The translations under genes were made by a program, and so were the position numbers. From positions 5,548,678-5,612,677 of the forward strand of contig OZ020488.1 in NCBI GenBank assembly GCA_963971405.1: a DNA stretch of 64,000 bases. Direction: 5' to 3'. This DNA is from Psococerastis gibbosa (Eukaryota > Arthropoda > Insecta > Psocodea > Psocidae). Of this stretch, positions 22,870 to 33,460 are shown in pieces. Position 1 is the stretch's first letter. Each line of letters begins with the position of its first letter. Below the pieces are notes generated by a model that had not been told where the DNA came from, searched no databases, and saw only the letters and a program-made list of their open reading frames with translations.

Positions 22870-23105
22870 CCTATAGATTTCCACTACGACTGCGCTTGAT
22901 GTTCGAACTCACGACTTTCCATCAAATAGTCCAATTCGTTACGAAATAAGATAGACCTTACCGCATGTATGAAAGTTCAACAAGCCCAGAGCCAACAAAA
23001 AAATTTCCTCGCCCTTGAGATTCGAACCTATGACTTCCCAATTCACAATCCAGTTCGCTACCAACTGGAACACGATTGTTCCTGATTGTAACTGTAAATA
23101 TAATT
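22870..23105 (-). mobile_element. SINE-E, two heads in a row
   Basis: Reading the minus strand, CCAGTTGGTAGCGAACTGG with GGTTCGAATCTC (about 23015-23070) forms one tRNA-like head. A poorer one, with GAGTTCGAACATC, lies at about 22895-22950. Spacing suggests a dimer or two tandem insertions. Stems are not preserved well enough to call tRNA genes. Confidence 0.6.
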
Positions 23106-23744
23106 ATAAGCCTACCGAGAGAACTGTTGAAGATTAGACGGGTCGTCAATAAACGCGATATTCCCGGCAATTTTCCAATCTTTTTCCAGTCATTATCGAC
23201 TTACAAAGTACACAAGATTGCCCCGTAATTTTCCGATGTGTTTTGCGAACGATTAGGCATTTTAGAGAGCAAACATAGTCGCTTAATTTTTGATTAGTTG
23301 ACAAAACTACATTGCACAGTACTTCGGGTATCTCCCACGATCGATAGAAAAGTCTGTGAAATTAATAATGAACAGCTCCACCAGGTTCCAATGCATATGT
23401 ATAGAGTTCTAAATATTCTGAAAATGGGACATTCGAGCCCGCTAAAAATATTTTTTCAATCCTGGGCCACCTGGCAGTATTTTTTTTCAATGGCTTATCA
23501 CAAAAGACTTGGCGTATATTTTAGCCGGGATGCGAATATCCCACCTCTACTATATAGAACTGTTCCCTATTCCAGACTTGAGCGATCGTGGGACCCACTC
23601 TTAATCAATACCAAAGCGCAGGGCACCGAGAACAATTCACTCGTAGTAAAACAAGATGGTTTAAAATATTGAAACCAGTAAATAAAAATCCATATATATT
23701 TTTAGTGGCTCGTATCTGTACTTAGTTAAGTCATGCTTTTGCCT

Positions 23745-23925
23745 GTTATATAGCGTCAATGGTAAGCTTGTCTCAGCTTGCCAATGGCCCAAAATTCACA
23801 CGAAAAGAATATAAATAATATCCGAAATCCATGGGGTCATTAGCATTGGATAAATGGGCCAATGGACCGATGGGCCACTACAAGTCGGCCCAGGTCCATG
23901 AAGAGTCCTTTAAGACATTATTATA
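23745..23925 (-). mobile_element. Family C copy
   Basis: Minus-strand order: GGACTCTTCATGGACCTGGG, TAGTGGCCCATCGGTCC, GACCCCATGGATTTCGG, TTTTGGGCCATTGGCAAGCT, GAGACAAGCTTACCATTGAC. This parallels 58395-58650 but the central block (TATACGTCCTCGATGTCAAC) is deleted. Confidence 0.6.
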
Positions 23926-23929
23926 TGTA

Positions 23930-25375
23930 GAGGAGGCTGTTTACAAACATGGCCAACTCCAAGTTTTAGAATTTTTCAGGAGAGCGGATTTTCTGTTGAA
24001 ATTTGCATTAAGCTTATAACTAACCCTAGACTTCTCAGCGCTTCTGTGCGCAATCTGGCTGCTTTTGCCACTTTATTTTACAACGTGCAGGTGGACATTA
24101 AAATTTTCTGCAAGGTCGGATCAAAACCCCATTTTGTGAAAAAAATGGAGTTGGCCACGTTTGTAACCAAGCTCCTCAATTTTAGTCTCTTGTATGTACT
24201 TTATTACTTAGCAGTGAGTCAATTAGAAATTTGCCCATGAGCCAAGAACTTTGAAAATAATTTATCTACCATACCGATCCATCAAGTGACAATAAAAGAG
24301 CCCCTAGCGGCAAAAACACAAATCGGTCGCAGTAAAACAAGATGTTAGGTTGTAAAGACAAATTGATAGATATGAACGAGCATCGCGCTAGAACATCTAG
24401 ACGGCCTTGAAAAGGAGCGTAGGAGACACCAGCTCACGTATGGAACCTCTCGTATAGGAGCCGCAAGCCAATATTTTATCTAACTTATCAGCGCAAGAGC
24501 AGGAAGTATCAGAATGGAAGTTACTAGGTGTATATGGGAAAATATTTGACGTCGTACAGGTAGTGTAAAAGCTTTGGAACGCTGGAGTTATAGGTATAGG
24601 GATGAAACAGTGCACTGATAACAGAGGGGACAATCGGTTTAGCATATGAGGTAAAACTACTATCAACCCGAGGAGGGACTAGACTATGCGGACTGGTATC
24701 TCTTGACTACTGATAGGTTCAATCTCAGCTTCGAAACCAAAAATAGGGGCTGGAGGTCTGAACGTAGGCATAACAAAGCACAATATTTTTTTTAAATCAT
24801 CCAAAATTTACAGTCCGGATCGCCCCCTGGATTTTCTGGTCCGTGAAAATGGAAAGCCTTAAGCTCAACATAATAAATAATAAATGCGCTACCCCACTTT
24901 AAAATCCACTGATGACAATCGCTTTCTGTATACTAAGCACACGAGTCCGTTCACAGAGTAATAAACATAAACTCGTGGGACATCCCATCATCTATTTATG
25001 TCCTTTGGTTTTACGGGGAATGGCCATAAAATCTCGTTCGAGAATCGAATCGAACGAGATAACCCCGCGCTATTGATATCTAAATGGCATTTTCATATAC
25101 GTGACTCGAATGCAACCGCTGCACTTTTCTAGACTACTATGCGTAACTGTGCAAAAAAATGTATATGAAATCTTCTGTGAAAGGCTGTATGAGATGAGTT
25201 ATGGGTGCCAGTGGCCAGGAACATTGTATTGTAGGTTACCGGTACATGTTCCATTGCATTTTCCGTAACATCTAACTGAAGTTGCATCTGGCCCAATGTC
25301 ATCGTCATCTTCACACCTCTTACAAGTCTTTATTTTACGATAAGCAAATTGAGTAATAATAATGAATTTTTATTT
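23930..25375. other. No recognisable feature
   Basis: Short open frames only. A palindrome TCGTTCGAGAATCGAATCGA lies near 25033. Confidence 0.35.
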
Positions 25376-25379
25376 TCGC

Positions 25380-25495
25380 GGCCCCGCCCCCCTTGCGTCT
25401 GCGACGGGTGGCAGCTCGCCTCTTCGGGGCCTCGCATTAACGTGGTTCCGTTGGGCATTCCGCAGCTCGCCCCTTCGAGGCTCGCATGACACGTG
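25380..25495. repeat. GC-rich island with a duplicated hairpin motif
   Basis: GCAGCTCGCCTCTTCGGGGC then CTCGCAT recurs ~50 bp later as GCAGCTCGCCCCTTCGAGGC then TCGCATG. Each copy can fold around CTTCG. The island stands out from AT-rich surroundings and precedes a transposon-like tail. Confidence 0.6.
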
Positions 25496-25499
25496 AGAA

Positions 25500-25700
25500 T
25501 GGTCGTATTATCAACTTCAATTTCCAGAATTTTCTAATTATCCGCGCAATTTTTTAAAATTTTTTCTGTCATAAGAACCTTCTCGCCTGACAATAAAAAA
25601 AAATAAAAAAAATAGTGAAATCGGTACGGCCGTTCACGGGTGATGGCGTGACCAAGGGAAATAGGTATTCATTTTTATACGTACCGTATATAGAGATTAT
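25500..25700 (+). mobile_element. Transposon-like 3' tail
   Basis: TCTGTCATAAGAACCTTCTC, an A-rich run, then GAAATCGGTACGGCCGTTC, GGTGATGGCGTGACCAAGG and ATTCATTTTTATACGTA. This phrase order is familiar from ends of arthropod transposons. The class cannot be set from the sequence alone. Confidence 0.45.
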
Positions 25701-25704
25701 CATT

Positions 25705-26890
25705 TATTATTTTATTATTATTATTATTATCGTACCAATTCCATTGCACAAAAACAAAAATTTATAAATTATAATATTAGATACGGTATTACTTCCTTCT
25801 GTTACACGTTAAAACATTAAAATATAAGTACAAAATTACAATAAGTTATTTATCTAGTAATTAGGTAAGTAAGTAGGCAATAGGTCTGTGAAACAAAGAA
25901 TAGTGGTTTGATTAATTTATGTGGCTCATTAAGACCCTGCAACTTTCACACTAGAATTGTTTAAATTTATGGTGAAAAATGTCTACACTTAATTCGCTAA
26001 TTTGCAATAGAGAGAGGAGCTTCATAGCACAAACGCCTGTAGGTTGGCTTTGTCATTTTGTAGAACAAAAAAGTCATTATTTAGGCGTTTTATTTTTTTA
26101 TTATTTATAAGAAAATCAGTCTAACTTTCCCATTTATTACCCTGGACACTCATAATCCCTACAAAAGCCGCACTGCCGTAATAACATTTCATATACCATT
26201 CACTGAAGATTACACTCAGAGCTTAAACGAAGCGCGCGGAATTTGACGTAAATTACAATTTACGGCATTAATCTCATACATGTTGCACGGAAGTAATTTT
26301 TTATACCTTTTCTAGAGCAGAGCAAGCGTTTACATGATGAGCTATTGGGTGTAAAGGTCGAGACAGTAGGCATTATTTTAAGCAGAAGTGTTGTGAAACC
26401 AAGTTCAATTTCAAAAGTCGTAGTCCTGAGAAAAGGAATTTTGCCACTTAAGTCCTGTAGTAATAATTTAAAGTAAAATAATTTAAAGTAATGAGTTAAA
26501 AGATATTTTCCTATATACCGTACATGTTGCAAGGAACTCAGAAGTAATGCTGTTACCAAAAACTTTAATTTATACAAGATTAACTGATTTAAAGCAATTT
26601 AACTTTATTGGAAGTAAATATGTATGAATGTACGTATTGTATGTAGTAGGGGCATTATTTCAAGTGCTACTTCGAGGGCTGTACCTGTACGCTATCTTAC
26701 CATACAACTCACTCGCATAAATAATAATATCATAATTTGGAAAAAATAACCTTTTTTCGACAAAAGTCCTACCCGAAAATAAATCCTGTATGTTCTTGCT
26801 TGACCATCATACAATGTATCAAAATGTAGGGGACCATTTCATCCAACCTATACCGTCTGAAAAACAGCTCATAGAATCAATACCACACAT
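25705..26890. other. No recognisable feature
   Basis: AT-rich, with a TAT/ATT triplet run near 25715. A minus-strand 105-codon open frame (26260-26577) has no domain. Confidence 0.35.
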
Positions 26891-26894
26891 AAAT

Positions 26895-27265
26895 GTAAGT
26901 AATAATAAGTGGCCCATTGGTTCTTTGTCCAACGCCATAACGCCAATGACACCATGGATTTCGGACATTATTTATATTGCTTCCGTATGCAATTTGGCCA
27001 TTGACAAACTGGTATACGTCCTCGATGTCAACCTACGCCGGCTACAAGCGATAATGAACAAGCTGATACAAGCTTAACATTGCGGCAATGCAACAGGCGA
27101 AAAAACATAAATGTAAGTAATACAGGTGCAGCGGGTGACGTGACCTCAAGATTGCAAAATCCCAACTCATGCAGTTTGAACAAGATGAACTGTGTCCATT
27201 GAGACGGGCTGTACAAGCCTGCAAGACACGGAGAGATCGAAACTGAGGCAAGAATAATTAGTTCC
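26895..27265 (+). mobile_element. Family C copy with extension
   Basis: Contains ACACCATGGATTTCGGACAT, GGCCATTGACAAACTGGTAT, ACGTCCTCGATGTCAACCTA and GATAATGAACAAGCTGATAC. It then runs into GGTGCAGCGGGTGACGTGAC, ATCCCAACTCATGCAG-type sequence and GACGGGCTGTACAAGCC. The extension matches 54520-54660. One frame reads AIDKLVYVLDVNLRRLQAIM then NKLIQA and a stop, with a helical look. Confidence 0.65.
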
Positions 27266-27399
27266 CATCGGAGAGACCGGTTAATGATATTTTCCAATCG
27301 CCCAAAGTTCATTTCGGCCTGTCCATCCTACGATCCGCATTTGCATTTCAAAATGGTTTATGGCCGAGTAGCAATTTCGCTGTACCGTATTACACTAGC

Positions 27400-27480
27400 T
27401 CCGGAATAGTTCAGTTGGTAGCGAACTAGAATATGACAGGAAAGGTCGAGGTTCGAAACTCGACACAAAGTAAAATTTTC
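27400..27480 (+). mobile_element. SINE-E head (tRNA-derived)
   Basis: TAGTTCAGTTGGTAGCGAAC (A box) and GGTCGAGGTTCGAAACTCG (B box, T-arm-like). It is the cleanest SINE-E head in the window. Downstream AAAATTTTCCCGGGTACCC agrees in part with the 15035 copy. Confidence 0.7.
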
Positions 27481-27599
27481 CCGGGTACCCTACCTGGGTC
27501 CCCTACCTTATATTGTACCTGTAACGGGGTTACCTTCATGGGTGACTCGGTCCCATATTTGATTACATCAAGCTACCACCTGTTATAATGTTAATGCTA

Positions 27600-27745
27600 A
27601 ACATATCCGAGCTTGCCCATTGGGATTTGTAGTCGGTGTGGGTTGACATTGAGGAGTGCCAATGGCTAAAAATTTATTCGGTAGCAATAGGCTACCCATA
27701 TAATTTCCGAAAAACCGATGGGCTCGTTGGGAGAGCAAGGTTCAC
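27600..27745 (-). mobile_element. Diverged family C copy
   Basis: GAGCTTGCCCATTGGGATTT, GTAGTCGGTGTGGGTTGACA and TTGAGGAGTGCCAATGGC follow the inverted order of the family C core with many substitutions. It appears older than the copy at 26895. Confidence 0.5.
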
Positions 27746-28494
27746 TACAGACACTGTAGTCCTTACGCCCGTAAAAACACGCGGCTACCGAGCGTGTTGG
27801 TGAACACCTAAGCCCAAACAGGGTAGTGGGGAAGACTTAGGTTTCAGTCGCAAGGACGGACTCAGAAATATATCTCGGGGGGGGGGGGCGGTTTCATGCT
27901 ATGGTAACTATTTGTATTTGTTTTACGTGGTAAGAGCATTTTATCTAGTTTTCAATGGTTTTTCTCGCCCCTGACGGTCCTCAGGTCTAGACCTCAATCG
28001 GTCGCCGGCGTTATATATTTTTAACTATATTTGTTAAAGTCTTGATTCTGACACTACAATTTGTTCATATAGTATAAATGTACTGTTCAGGAAATATAAT
28101 AAAATAAAATAATATAATAAAAATATATGTCAGATCGACTGTTAATGCTGCAATAAACTTTTTTTACATCTGTTTTTATTGTAATCTGAAGAAAAGTACC
28201 TTTTTTATTGTAGCAAAGAATCTTGGATTAATTCATGACTCATAAGCTAAATATTGACAAATATATTTTTTTCTTGAAATAAAGCGCATGACCCACAGTG
28301 TGATTATGTATCAAGACGTTGTATGAATGAATGAATGAATGAAAAACGGGCTTTAGTCCCGAAGGGCTACTCTACCAGCCTACCTATTTACAATTTACAA
28401 TTTATTTATTTATTTATTTTGTAATGGATACCGTATGTCACGGGTACTTGGGTCTGCGGCTTGGGCAAACTGCTACACTTGATAGAATGGAGTT

Positions 28495-28566
28495 TTAAAT
28501 ATATTGAGGTTACCCCACCTGCAGATGGACCCCCCGCCCCCCGAAAAACGTTCTGGCTACGGCCTT
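28495..28566. mobile_element. hAT-like MITE end fragment
   Basis: A C-rich stretch followed by GAAAAACGTTCTGGCTACGG then CCTTG closely matches 46690-46742. No left end or target duplication was found, so the boundaries are uncertain. Confidence 0.5.
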
Positions 28567-28569
28567 GTT

Positions 28570-30100
28570 AAAGCAGTGTTTGTGCTGTAGTAAATTGCGA
28601 CTTTTCTACCGCAATTTTCAGCTAAATGAAGCTTTCTAGATTGCTAATACTGCTGAGTGCAGAAATGCAAGGGACTAACATCCTTGTAGAAACTAGAAAA
28701 GGAAGGAGGTTGCTTTAAGTCAGTAAAATGGCGTTGCAAGTCATGAATTGCTACATGACATAGTACATTTTCGGGAAAATTGGGTCACCTTCATTAAAAC
28801 TAGGTAATGTTCTTCGATGGTATCAGTTACGGGTAAATGCACTAATTAATGAAAGTGTAACTTCATTAAGGCAGTGACTTAAGCAGTTTTACCGCCACCC
28901 AAAGCCCTATTAAAATATTAAGGGTACTCACTGTCCTCTGGTGATGTGGGGAAACTCTGATGAAATATTATTGAAATATTAAGTAACTAAATTATTTAGC
29001 TTTAGTGAATTTTAATATATAATAATATAATAATAATATATATAATAATAATTTATACATTATAGTTTAAATACTGTATGAGTATATACTGTTTATACTG
29101 TATGCTCACAGAGACTGACGGATTTTCACCCCAAAGGCTGATGGCTCGAGTCCTATATGGGCTACATGTACAGGCATGTACAGGCATGCACAGCAGGCAG
29201 TTCCTAGTTTGTGTCAAAAGTCTAAAAGTGTTTCCAATTATGTGTAACATGTCACAATTTGATTCTGAAAATAGCATCGTAGCGCAGGTTTGACAACTAT
29301 CCCTTTGAAAAGAGTTTAGGTTTATTTCTATAACACCTTTAGGCACAGATCCAAAATAAATGCACTACAAGAAAGATCTTGAAACAAGCTTTTCTAAGAT
29401 TCATACTATTACACAACTCAATTGTAATACTCGGTTTCTCAGCAACTGCTTCGTTTGGGTCGACAGCAACGACACCTGAAGTCACATACACTCAAAATGT
29501 ATACGTCTTATGAAAGATCTTTCAAATATAATAATTACATTTGAAAAAAAAAGCTCACATGACCCCCACTAATCTCCCCCTTTCCATAAACATATTCTGA
29601 AACAGGCAACTTTAACCCCGACTTAGTTATTAAGAAAATCCCTAACGGAATTCTCCATTAAAACTGAGAAAAACGCCTGGGAGGAGTGGTCCAACTTACC
29701 CTCAATATACTGCGAATACACGAGTCATAGTACATTGTACCTACCTTAACATTTACTATGCTATCGTATCAGTTAGCTATTAATTACAAAGTAGCTACTG
29801 CCGTTAGAGACCACGCGGCCATATCTTCAATCACGGCCCAGAGGTGGACGTTCGAATTTAGGTCAGTGTCTTTATAAACATTACTGCTTCCCTGGGATGT
29901 GCCGCGATTTATATTTCCTCAATGCCTATATGGGAACCGGGTCGTGCTATGATCATGATTGATTGTAAATAGCAACCATTTAATATTGTATTCTAGGCCA
30001 TTTAATAGTGTATTATGGTGGGGTATTCACAATTTAGTCAAAGGACATGCCTTAACCTTAAATTAATCGATTCTGTTTTTAAAAAATGCAATTGTCACGT
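28570..30100. other. No recognisable feature
   Basis: A pair ACATGTACAGGCATGTACAG forms a short direct repeat near 29165. No gene signature was found. Confidence 0.35.
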
Positions 30101-30104
30101 TAGA

Positions 30105-30690
30105 GACGACGACGAAGACGATGATGACGATTATGATGATATACTTTCCTTATTAATTTTGTAAAACTTACTGTCACTCATTGTGAATAAAATAACTTTG
30201 TACAGTTCTACATACGTCAAGCAAATATTACCTAATAAAACACACAACTGGTTTCGGCTCGCGCCACGACACTGCACACTTGACGATGTCGTGAGCCAAA
30301 ACCGGTTGTGTGTTTTATATAATATTTGTTTGACGTAGAACTGTACAAATTTCATTCATAATAAATTATGACGTTCACGATCACGATGATGATCACGATG
30401 ACGATGATGATGATGATGATTATGATGATATACTTTCCTTATTAACTTTGTAAAACTTAATGTCACTCACTGTGAATAAAATAACATTGTACAGCTCTAC
30501 GTCAAACAAATATTATATAAAACTCACAACTGGTTTCGACTCGCGCCACGACATTGTAGACTTGACGATGTCGTGAGCCGAAACCGGTTGTGTGTTTTAT
30601 ATAATATTTATTTGACGGAGAACTGTACAAATTTCATTCATAATAAATTATGACGATCACGATCACGATGACGATGATGAGAAAACTATT
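30105..30690. repeat. Two tandem ~289-bp units, each with a long foldback
   Basis: Each unit has a GAT/GAC triplet run, ATATACTTTCCTTATTAA, then a near-perfect inverted repeat with arms of ~75-95 bp (30177-30375 and 30468-30651). Key arm motifs are TGTACAGTTCTAC, AAACACACAACTGGTTTCGG and GCCACGACA. The loop is ~10 bp around CACACTTGAC. The two units are ~90% alike by eye. The transcript could form a long hairpin. Confidence 0.8.
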
Positions 30691-31144
30691 GATAATGGTT
30701 GGATTGTGCTTGCTCCATGTGAAGTATGAAAAAAAGAGTTACGTAAGTGCTATGTTAATGCCATAAGAGCATCTTTCAAAAAAAAAAAAAAAAAAAAATT
30801 GCATTAAAAGTGGTCCTCAACACAGGCTTTGTGTCTCCATTAGCCGTAAAGTGTTTATTTAAAAGGTGAATTCCATTATATTAAAGCAGGCTAGCGCGTG
30901 CACTGCATTAACGCTTTTCGGCACGGGCAATAACCGTATCTCATGTACAATAAAAAAAAGTCCGCTATCATTGTTTTGAGTTGTCTTTGCCGGTTCGGCG
31001 CGTAAAAGCCGACAAGATTGAAGTGGTTGGGGATTTTCAGTTCTGATCGGTTGAGTAGTGTTAAGCAATGTAGCAATGTTTGAATAGAAGCTGGTGACCG
31101 CGTGGATGGTGGCGAATTTGTTTAGCGACTGATATTCGGCATGA

Positions 31145-31466
31145 CAGGAAGACGACAGGCCGGACGTCCGCGACAACGCTGGAAGGATGAGTTAGAAACT
31201 GAACTTCGCAAGTTGGGAGTCTGTACTTATAGATGGTGGAGCGTTGTACAAAACCGAGATGACAGGAGGAGTGTTGTTGAGCAGTCGAAAGCTCATCAAG
31301 GGCTGTAGAGCCAGAAGAAGAAAAAGAAGAAGAAGAACAAGAAGAAGAACAAGAAGAGGAAGAAGAACAAGAAGAAGAAAAACAAGAAGAAGAACAAGAA
31401 GAAGAAGAACAACAACAAGAAGAACAACAAGAAGAAGAACAACAAGAAGAAGAAGAAGAAGAAGAA
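31145..31466 (+). pseudogene. LINE 3' end with 15-bp target duplication and AAG-rich tail
   Basis: TGATATTCGG(C/T)ATGA flanks it at 31130-31144 and 31467-31481. The frame reads GRPRQRWKDELETELRKLGV, then WWSVVQNRDDRRSVVEQSKA, then HQGL and a stop. This is a typical LINE C-terminus. The tail is AAG/AAC triplets (31315-31466), probably expanded after insertion. 5'-truncated. The open frames through the triplets are artefacts. Confidence 0.85.
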
Positions 31467-31527
31467 TGATATTCGGTATGAATGTAGTAGATTATTTACA
31501 GGTATTTCAATTAAACATGTAGAGTAG

Positions 31528-31730
31528 TGGAACAGACTCCAACTTTCACCCGAAAGGTTGTTGGTTCGATTCCCACACTTGCTATATTTTCTGGCCATGC
31601 TTCGGAGGGCATGTAAAGCAGGCGGTCCCGGGCTTTCCTAGTTGAGTGTAAGAGAGGGCTTATAGCCCTAACTCCACTACGTTGGCTTAGTAATAGAACA
31701 AAAAAGTCGATATTTATTTATTTATTTATT
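31528..31730 (+). mobile_element. SINE-B copy (tRNA-derived)
   Basis: TAGTGGAACAGACTCC (A-box-like), GTTGTTGGTTCGATTCCCAC (B box), CATGTAAAGCAGGCGG, the GTAAGAGAGGGCTTATAGCC hairpin module, and an ATTTATTTATTTATTT tail. It is inserted in SINE-A. The flanks AAACATGT and AAACTATATGT are a possible but imperfect duplication. Confidence 0.7.
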
Positions 31731-31821
31731 TTTAAACTATATGTGTCCAGTTAGGTGTAATAGAGTGCCATAGGCCCTAATCTCGCTGTACCTACATATT
31801 TTTCAATAAAGACATTATTAT

Positions 31822-31890
31822 TCGAAACCCGCCAAGTCCATTTGTTTCTATATCCTCTGATTTCGGTTATAATGAGGTGTTGTTGTTGTA
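31822..31890 (+). mobile_element. SINE-C 3' half
   Basis: Starts at CGAAACCCGCCAAGTCCA (end of a tRNA-like T arm and acceptor). It continues TCTATATCCTCTGATTTCGG and TTATAATGAGGTGTTG, as in the copy at 32252. Confidence 0.6.
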
Positions 31891-32035
31891 TCCAACGCCT
31901 GCTTTCAGCATTTCTGCTTTTAAGCAACCCTGTCAGCCTGGCGGGGGGAGTGAGTCTGTTTGTTAACTTGAGGCACCCTAAGGACAGACTCCTTCACCTC
32001 GGGGAAAGGGGCGTTGACTGTTGACGAGGTTACCT
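31891..32035 (-). mobile_element. 5S-like SINE, 3' part only (copy 3)
   Basis: Minus-strand match to the last ~145 bp of 13020-13385, including GAGGTGAAGGAGTC and the GGTTGCTTAAAAGCAGAAAT-like segment. The 5S-like head is missing. Confidence 0.7.
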
Positions 32036-32251
32036 CATCAACCAAAGTTAAGTTAATGTCAATACGTCATATGTCATAATGTCAAGTTAAGTTAATGCAA
32101 TATCGTATAATAATTAAAGCATAAAAACAATTAAGTTAGCTCACAGACCTGTTCGACTAGATAGCAGTGAAGCTGTGCTAACCTGTCTAACAATACGAAT
32201 CATGTCAATAAGAGAATATAAGCAGATGATTTAGATGAACTGTTCTTTTTG

Positions 32252-32370
32252 GGGCTTGTTAAGCGGTTAAGACCACGCCCTGGTTAGGCGTAGATCGTGG
32301 GTTCGAATCCCGTCAAGTCCAATGTTATCTACATCCTCTAATTTCGGTTATTACGAAGGGTTGTCGTTGT
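32252..32370 (+). mobile_element. SINE-C with near-complete tRNA cloverleaf
   Basis: Bases 32252-32321 fold like a tRNA. Acceptor GGGCTTG pairs with CAAGTCC (7 bp, one G-U). Anticodon stem ACGCC pairs with GGCGT (5 bp) around the 7-nt loop CTGGTTA. The T arm is GTGGG/TTCGAAT/CCCGT, with a 5-nt variable loop. The D arm is too short to pair properly. CATCCTCTAATTTCGGTTAT follows, as in all SINE-C copies, so this is a SINE head and not a working tRNA gene. Confidence 0.7.
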
Positions 32371-32374
32371 AAAG

Positions 32375-32580
32375 GCAAGTACGTATGTAGAGGGAGATTT
32401 TGGACTTTCGGATTGATGGCAGCAGAGTGAGCAGACCCCAGCAAATTATTCTCTGTTCTAGTATCCGCCACATTTCGAAAACCAAACTACGACACAAGAG
32501 AGATTGGCCCAGCTCTACTATGCGCCTACCAGCCAAGGGCGGGCGTTGGCTGAAGAAGAAGAAGAAGCCATTTCGACTGG
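32375..32580 (+). pseudogene. LINE 3' end (GVG-stop family)
   Basis: It ends with codons for QPRAGVG and a stop followed by GAA triplets, just as 45118-45392 ends PRTGVG, stop, AAG-rich tail. The upstream part is degraded. Confidence 0.5.
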
Positions 32581-32766
32581 ACTTAATAGATATCTCTCAA
32601 TTATTAACAAAGACTGGCTCGTGCACCGAATCATAAGCTTTATCAGCCCAGTCAATAACGGCGTATCTCACAATAAAAAAGACCAATATCATTGTTTGGA
32701 CTCTTCTATACTTTTGCCACGCGAAGCCGTCGAGCGTTAAATAATACAGGTATCATACCTAGATGA

Positions 32767-32883
32767 AAAGAAGGCCCATTTCATGGTATCAAGCTAGAAG
32801 GGCGTAAAGTCCATTTGAAAATCATAGCCTTTACGCCCTTCTGGCTTTAGGCCGTCGGGTATCAAAAGAAGGCACATTTCATC
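32767..32883. repeat. Small foldback with flanking direct repeats
   Basis: AGAAGGGCGTAAAG (32796-32809) pairs perfectly with CTTTACGCCCTTCT (32829-32842). AAAAGAAGG(C)CATTTCAT-like direct repeats lie outside (32767 and 32866). It could be a tiny MITE. The class is undetermined. Confidence 0.55.
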
Positions 32884-33226
32884 CTCCATTGGTGATCACC
32901 GGACGTCTGACTGTGAGTGTTCCGTTATGCCAAAAATATCGGTTCTTGTGATCGAAATAATATTATAACTAGTGTAGTACAGTACAATAGGGAGTATGGA
33001 ATGACTGGCCTGAACGCAGGGAACCCGTTAGAGGATTGTCATGCGTTGAAATGATGGTTGACGATTGGAAAAACAATCTTTTAATCAATCAGTGCAATTA
33101 CTGTGAATGGCAAGATAGCTAACACAACCCATACAGCTGCAGCCATTAAGAAGACGTCATTGTCAGCGGAGTAGAAATTTTTTTTTCCCTAAGAGGAAGC
33201 TAACTGCCGGCATTGACCACCACCCC

Positions 33227-33278
33227 TGGATCACCAAGACATCTTCTTCTGGCTCTACAGCCCTTGATGAGCTTTGGC
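33227..33278 (-). pseudogene. LINE 3' end sliver
   Basis: The minus strand encodes AKAHQGL, a stop, then GCCAGAAGAAGATG. This is identical in layout to the end of the LINE at 31145-31466. About 50 bp are left. Confidence 0.6.
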
Positions 33279-33282
33279 CTGG

Positions 33283-33460
33283 TCTGTCTATCTGTTCGTT
33301 GATTTGTGGGCAAGCTGCTCAGTACTCAGTGAATTGAATGAAATTTGGCCCCAAGGTTCACAAAGTTCATGCCTCGGGAACTTTTTTTGCTCTCCAATTT
33401 ATGCGTAGTATAAGGAAAGCTTTGTGATGGTCGAAACTGTAACTTGATTCTGTTTAATTT
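33283..33460 (+). mobile_element. Two adjoining family A pieces
   Basis: An internal segment (TCTATCTGTTCG..AATGAAATTTGG..AAGGTTCACAAAGTTCATG) is followed, in the same direction, by a 5' end (CTCTCCAATTTATGCGTAGT, AAGGAAAGCTTTGTGATGG). The order is reversed relative to an intact copy, so these are two insertions or a rearranged one. Confidence 0.6.

Larger units (their letters stand above)
31075..31800 (+). mobile_element. SINE-A copy split by two later insertions
   Basis: Its pieces are GTGGATGGTGGCGAATTTG..TGATATTCGGCATGA (to 31144), ATGTAGTAGATTATTTACAG..TTTCAATTAAACATGT (31482-31527) and GTTAGGTGTAATAGAGTGCC..ATAGGCCCTAATC (31735-31800). The copy at 36340-36525 shows the same sequence without interruptions, so it acts as an empty-site paralogue. 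Confidence 0.75.

Noticed and set aside
23298-23672. 124-codon plus-strand frame
   Set aside because: No domain. Sequence near 23420 resembles repeat debris also seen near 41350.
27862-27995. hAT MITE with G12 tract
   Set aside because: CAAGGACGGACTCAG and CTGACGGTCCTCAG look like ends but pair poorly, and no 8-bp duplication was found.
30177-30375. Hammerhead ribozyme as in Penelope-like elements
   Set aside because: A GAAAC-like motif is present but the CTGATGA core is not, and the pairing is a simple long hairpin.
31244-31598. Arg/Lys-rich and Phe-rich frames
   Set aside because: Products of the AAG/AAC triplet tail of a LINE.
32252-32321. Functional tRNA gene
   Set aside because: The D arm cannot form, and the sequence continues into the SINE-C body shared by other copies.
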